Shown: positions 62,017-64,000 of the stretch, one piece after another
Layout of the letters: each line of letters starts with the position of its first letter
Position numbering within the stretch: the first letter of the stretch is position 1
DNA from: Modicisalibacter tunisiensis
GTDB taxonomy: Bacteria; Pseudomonadota; Gammaproteobacteria; Pseudomonadales; Halomonadaceae
Length of the DNA stretch: 64,000 nt
Direction of reading: 5' to 3'
Assembly: GCF_020148005.1 (NCBI RefSeq)
Contig: NZ_JAGXFD010000001.1
Span: 2,438,589-2,502,588, forward strand
Made by a program: the position numbers and the translations under genes
The notes under the pieces: generated by a model
Database searches by the model: none
The model's input: the letters and a program-made list of their open reading frames with translations, nothing else
What the model was told of the DNA's origin: nothing

Positions 62017-64000
62017 ATGCGAGACAACCAGCCCGTCACCCAGCGCGAGCGCCTGCTCGATGACGACCATTACCTGATCACGCGCACCGACCTCAAGGGG
62101 CGGATCACCTACGCCAACCAGGCCTTCATCGAGGTCAGCGGCTACGAGCGTGACGAACTGATCGGGGCGCCGCACAGCATCGTGCGCCATCCGGACATGC
62201 CGGAGGCCGCCTTCGCCAACCTCTGGGAAACCATCCAGGCGGGGGACTCCTGGCGCGGGCTGGTCAAGAATCGCTGCAAGAACGGCGATCATTACTGGGT
62301 GGATGCCAGCGTCACGCCGATTCTCGAGGACGACAAGCTGCTGGGATACGCCTCGGTGCGGGTCAAGGCCCTGGCCGAGGAGTGCGAGCGTGCCGAGCGC
62401 GTCTATGCGGCCCTGCGCGAAGGCCGACTGCGGCGCTACACCCTGCAGCAGGGGCGCATCGTGCGCCGCGGCCTGCTGGGGCGCTTGCGGCGTATCCGCC
62501 TGCGCTCCCTGCAGGGGCGTCTGGCCGGCATGGTGCTTCTGTCGCTTGTGCTGCTGGCCGCCGGGGGTGGCCTGGGCCTCTACGGGATCGACGCCGCCAG
62601 TGAGCGGACCCAGGCGCTCCAGCGCGACGGGCTGGAGGACGTGGCCCGGCTGCAGCAGATCGGCCAGCTGGCGACCCGCGGCTCACAGATGCTCTCGAAC
62701 AATGACCGCATGACCCTGATGGATCAGCGCTTCGAATTCGCCAAGCGTCTCGAGACGATCATCCAGCGGGTCGAGACGGTCTGGAAGAACTACAGCGAGC
62801 GCGGCGTCAACCAGACGCCCAGGGCCCAGGCCTTCGGCCGCCAGCTCGAGACCTTCCTCGAGGAGGACCTGGGCAAGATCGTCACCGCCTTCTCGGGCAA
62901 GGATGCCTTCGATGCCTTCGTCGCTCTGCGGGACTCGCTGGAGACGCTGCAGAAGGATAGCGACGCCCTGGGCGAAAGCATCAACGGTCTGATCCAGGCC
63001 AAGCAGGCCGTGGCCCGGAAGATGGCCAGTCAGGCCCAGGCGCAGCGGGACCGGATGATGATCATTCAGGCCGCCCTGCTGGGAACCGGCCTGGTGCTGC
63101 TGATCGTCATGGGGGTGCTGAGCATGCGCGCGGTCCGCCGGCCGATCCGCGAGTCCAAGCAGTTCACCCTGCAGATCGCCTCGGGCAACCTCGGCGCGAC
63201 CCTGCCCAGTCGGCGCAAGGACGAGATCGGCGAGCTGATGGCGGCACTCGACGTGATGCGCAAGAGCCTGGGCAGCATCGTGCGCGACGTCGATCGCAGC
63301 GTCGCGGTGGTGCGCCCGGCCTCGCGGGACATCGCCGCGGGCAACGAGGATCTGTCGTCACGCACCGAGCAGCAGGCCTCGTCGCTGGAGGAGACCGCCT
63401 CGAGCATGGAGGAGATGACCGCCACGGTGAAGCAGAACGCCGCCAACGCCCGCGAGGCCAGCGGCCTGGCCGGCGATGCGGCGAGCACGGTGCGCGAGAG
63501 CGGCGAGGTGATGGGCCAGGTGGTGGACACCATGGGCCGGATCACCGACAGCTCGCGCAAGGTCTCGGAGATCATCGGGGTGATCGACTCGATCGCCTTC
63601 CAGACCAACATCCTGGCGCTGAACGCCTCGGTGGAGGCGGCGCGGGCCGGCGAGCAGGGGCGCGGCTTCGCGGTGGTGGCCGGCGAGGTGCGCAACCTGG
63701 CCAGCCGCAGTGCCGAGGCGGCCAAGGAGATCCGCGCGCTGATCGACGGGTCCGCCCAGGAGATCGACGGCGGCGCCGAACTGGTCAAGCGCGCCGAGCG
63801 CTCGATCGAGGGCGTGGTCAGCTCGGTGCTCAAGGTCAACGACATCATGGGCGAGATCGCCTCGGCCTCGGACGAGCAGACCCGCGGGATCGAGCAGATC
63901 AACCAGGCGGTGGCGCAGATGGACGAGGTCACCCAGCAGAATGCCGAGCGCGTGCAGACCTCGGCGCGCGCCGCCCGCGAGCTCGACGAGCAGGTGATGC
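62017..64000 (+). CDS. PAS-containing chemoreceptor (Aer-like), 3' end beyond window
   Basis: At least 661 codons, open at the right edge. The N-terminal PAS domain (about 15-130) reads [90 protein letters not shown], the FAD-binding-type PAS of Aer. Hydrophobic helices lie near 170-190 and 350-370, enclosing a probable periplasmic region of about 160 residues, which E. coli Aer lacks. A HAMP and a full signalling domain follow ([24 protein letters not shown]). Redox or energy taxis is plausible, but the second sensory region makes it a two-input receptor. The C-terminal end is not visible. Confidence 0.88.
   Translation, partial: MRDNQPVTQRERLLDDDHYLITRTDLKGRITYANQAFIEVSGYERDELIGAPHSIVRHPDMPEAAFANLWETIQAGDSWRGLVKNRCKNGDHYWVDASVTPILEDDKLLGYASVRVKALAEECERAERVYAALREGRLRRYTLQQGRIVRRGLLGRLRRIRLRSLQGRLAGMVLLSLVLLAAGGGLGLYGIDAASERTQALQRDGLEDVARLQQIGQLATRGSQMLSNNDRMTLMDQRFEFAKRLETIIQRVETVWKNYSERGVNQTPRAQAFGRQLETFLEEDLGKIVTAFSGKDAFDAFVALRDSLETLQKDSDALGESINGLIQAKQAVARKMASQAQAQRDRMMIIQAALLGTGLVLLIVMGVLSMRAVRRPIRESKQFTLQIASGNLGATLPSRRKDEIGELMAALDVMRKSLGSIVRDVDRSVAVVRPASRDIAAGNEDLSSRTEQQASSLEETASSMEEMTATVKQNAANAREASGLAGDAASTVRESGEVMGQVVDTMGRITDSSRKVSEIIGVIDSIAFQTNILALNASVEAARAGEQGRGFAVVAGEVRNLASRSAEAAKEIRALIDGSAQEIDGGAELVKRAERSIEGVVSSVLKVNDIMGEIASASDEQTRGIEQINQAVAQMDEVTQQNAERVQTSARAARELDEQVM

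Noticed and set aside
1..64000. tRNA, rRNA, CRISPR arrays, prophage or replication origin
   Set aside because: None was recognised anywhere in the window; repeats found are the IS ends, the 17-bp pair, the receptor block and the queC-side element only.

Overview
The window is a contiguous flagellar, motility and chemotaxis region of a GC-rich gammaproteobacterium. A Halomonas-type organism (Halomonadaceae) is the best guess. The reasons are FlhDC-type master regulators, an FlgO-family H-ring lipoprotein, enterobacterial-type MotAB/CheAW, and the general protein flavour. No rRNA or tRNA is present to settle the genus. Most of the window is compact, high-GC and organised in tightly overlapping operons. 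The main exception is a conspicuously AT-rich patch at about 32.95-38.3 kb.

Layout. 1-1595 (minus): queuosine precursor operon queC-queE-queD, with queD running off the left edge. 1972-2382: small SRPBCC protein. 2448-4037 (minus): flgN, flgM, flgA. 4195-14941 (plus): flgBCDEFGHIJ and flgKL (rod, hook, rings, junction). 15018-26393 (minus): fliFGHIJK and fliLMNOPQR (MS ring, C ring, export gate and ATPase, hook ruler). 26728-27057 (plus): fliE. 27167-31697 (minus): a GAF/PAS/GGDEF/EAL protein behind flaG, then a lipoprotein gene and flgO. 31822-32924: an IS30-family element. 32976-39307 (minus): an alpha/beta-hydrolase gene, a 1501-codon multidomain glycosyltransferase/sulfotransferase gene, and the flagellin gene fliC. 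39465-41066 (minus): a PilZ protein with a degenerate HD-GYP domain, followed by an IS1380-family element. 43219-50249: mostly non-flagellar genes (DUF2835, a GAF/PAS/EAL protein, asparaginase, an MFS permease, a CBS protein and two unknowns). 50469-54125 (plus): fliD, fliS, fliT, a second FliK-like gene and an FlhB C-terminal paralogue. 54424-59967 (plus): flhD, flhC, motA, motB, cheA, cheW. 60194-64000 (plus): two chemoreceptors, the second (PAS-containing, Aer-like) cut by the right edge.

Regulation. Eight sites match a FliA (sigma-28) promoter of form T(A/C)AA-N15-G(C/T)CGATAN, each with exactly 15 bases between the two elements. They lie upstream of flgM, flgK, flaG, the lipoprotein/flgO pair, fliC, fliD, motA and the first chemoreceptor. 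This fits the usual hierarchy: FlhDC drives basal-body genes, and FliA (encoded elsewhere) drives filament, stator and chemotaxis genes once FlgM is exported. Factor-independent terminators are visible after flgL, fliE, fliC and cheW, with one between flhC and motA.

Most interesting. The flagellin gene sits in an 11.4-kb segment bounded by a perfect 17-bp direct repeat that coincides with the outer end of the IS30 element. Inside it, the gene just downstream of fliC encodes TPR + GT41 (OGT-like) + degenerate FkbM-like + second glycosyltransferase + sulfotransferase domains in one polypeptide. The proposal, which is inference, is a one-gene flagellin glycosylation and sulfation system with an accompanying hydrolase, acquired or diversified by transfer.
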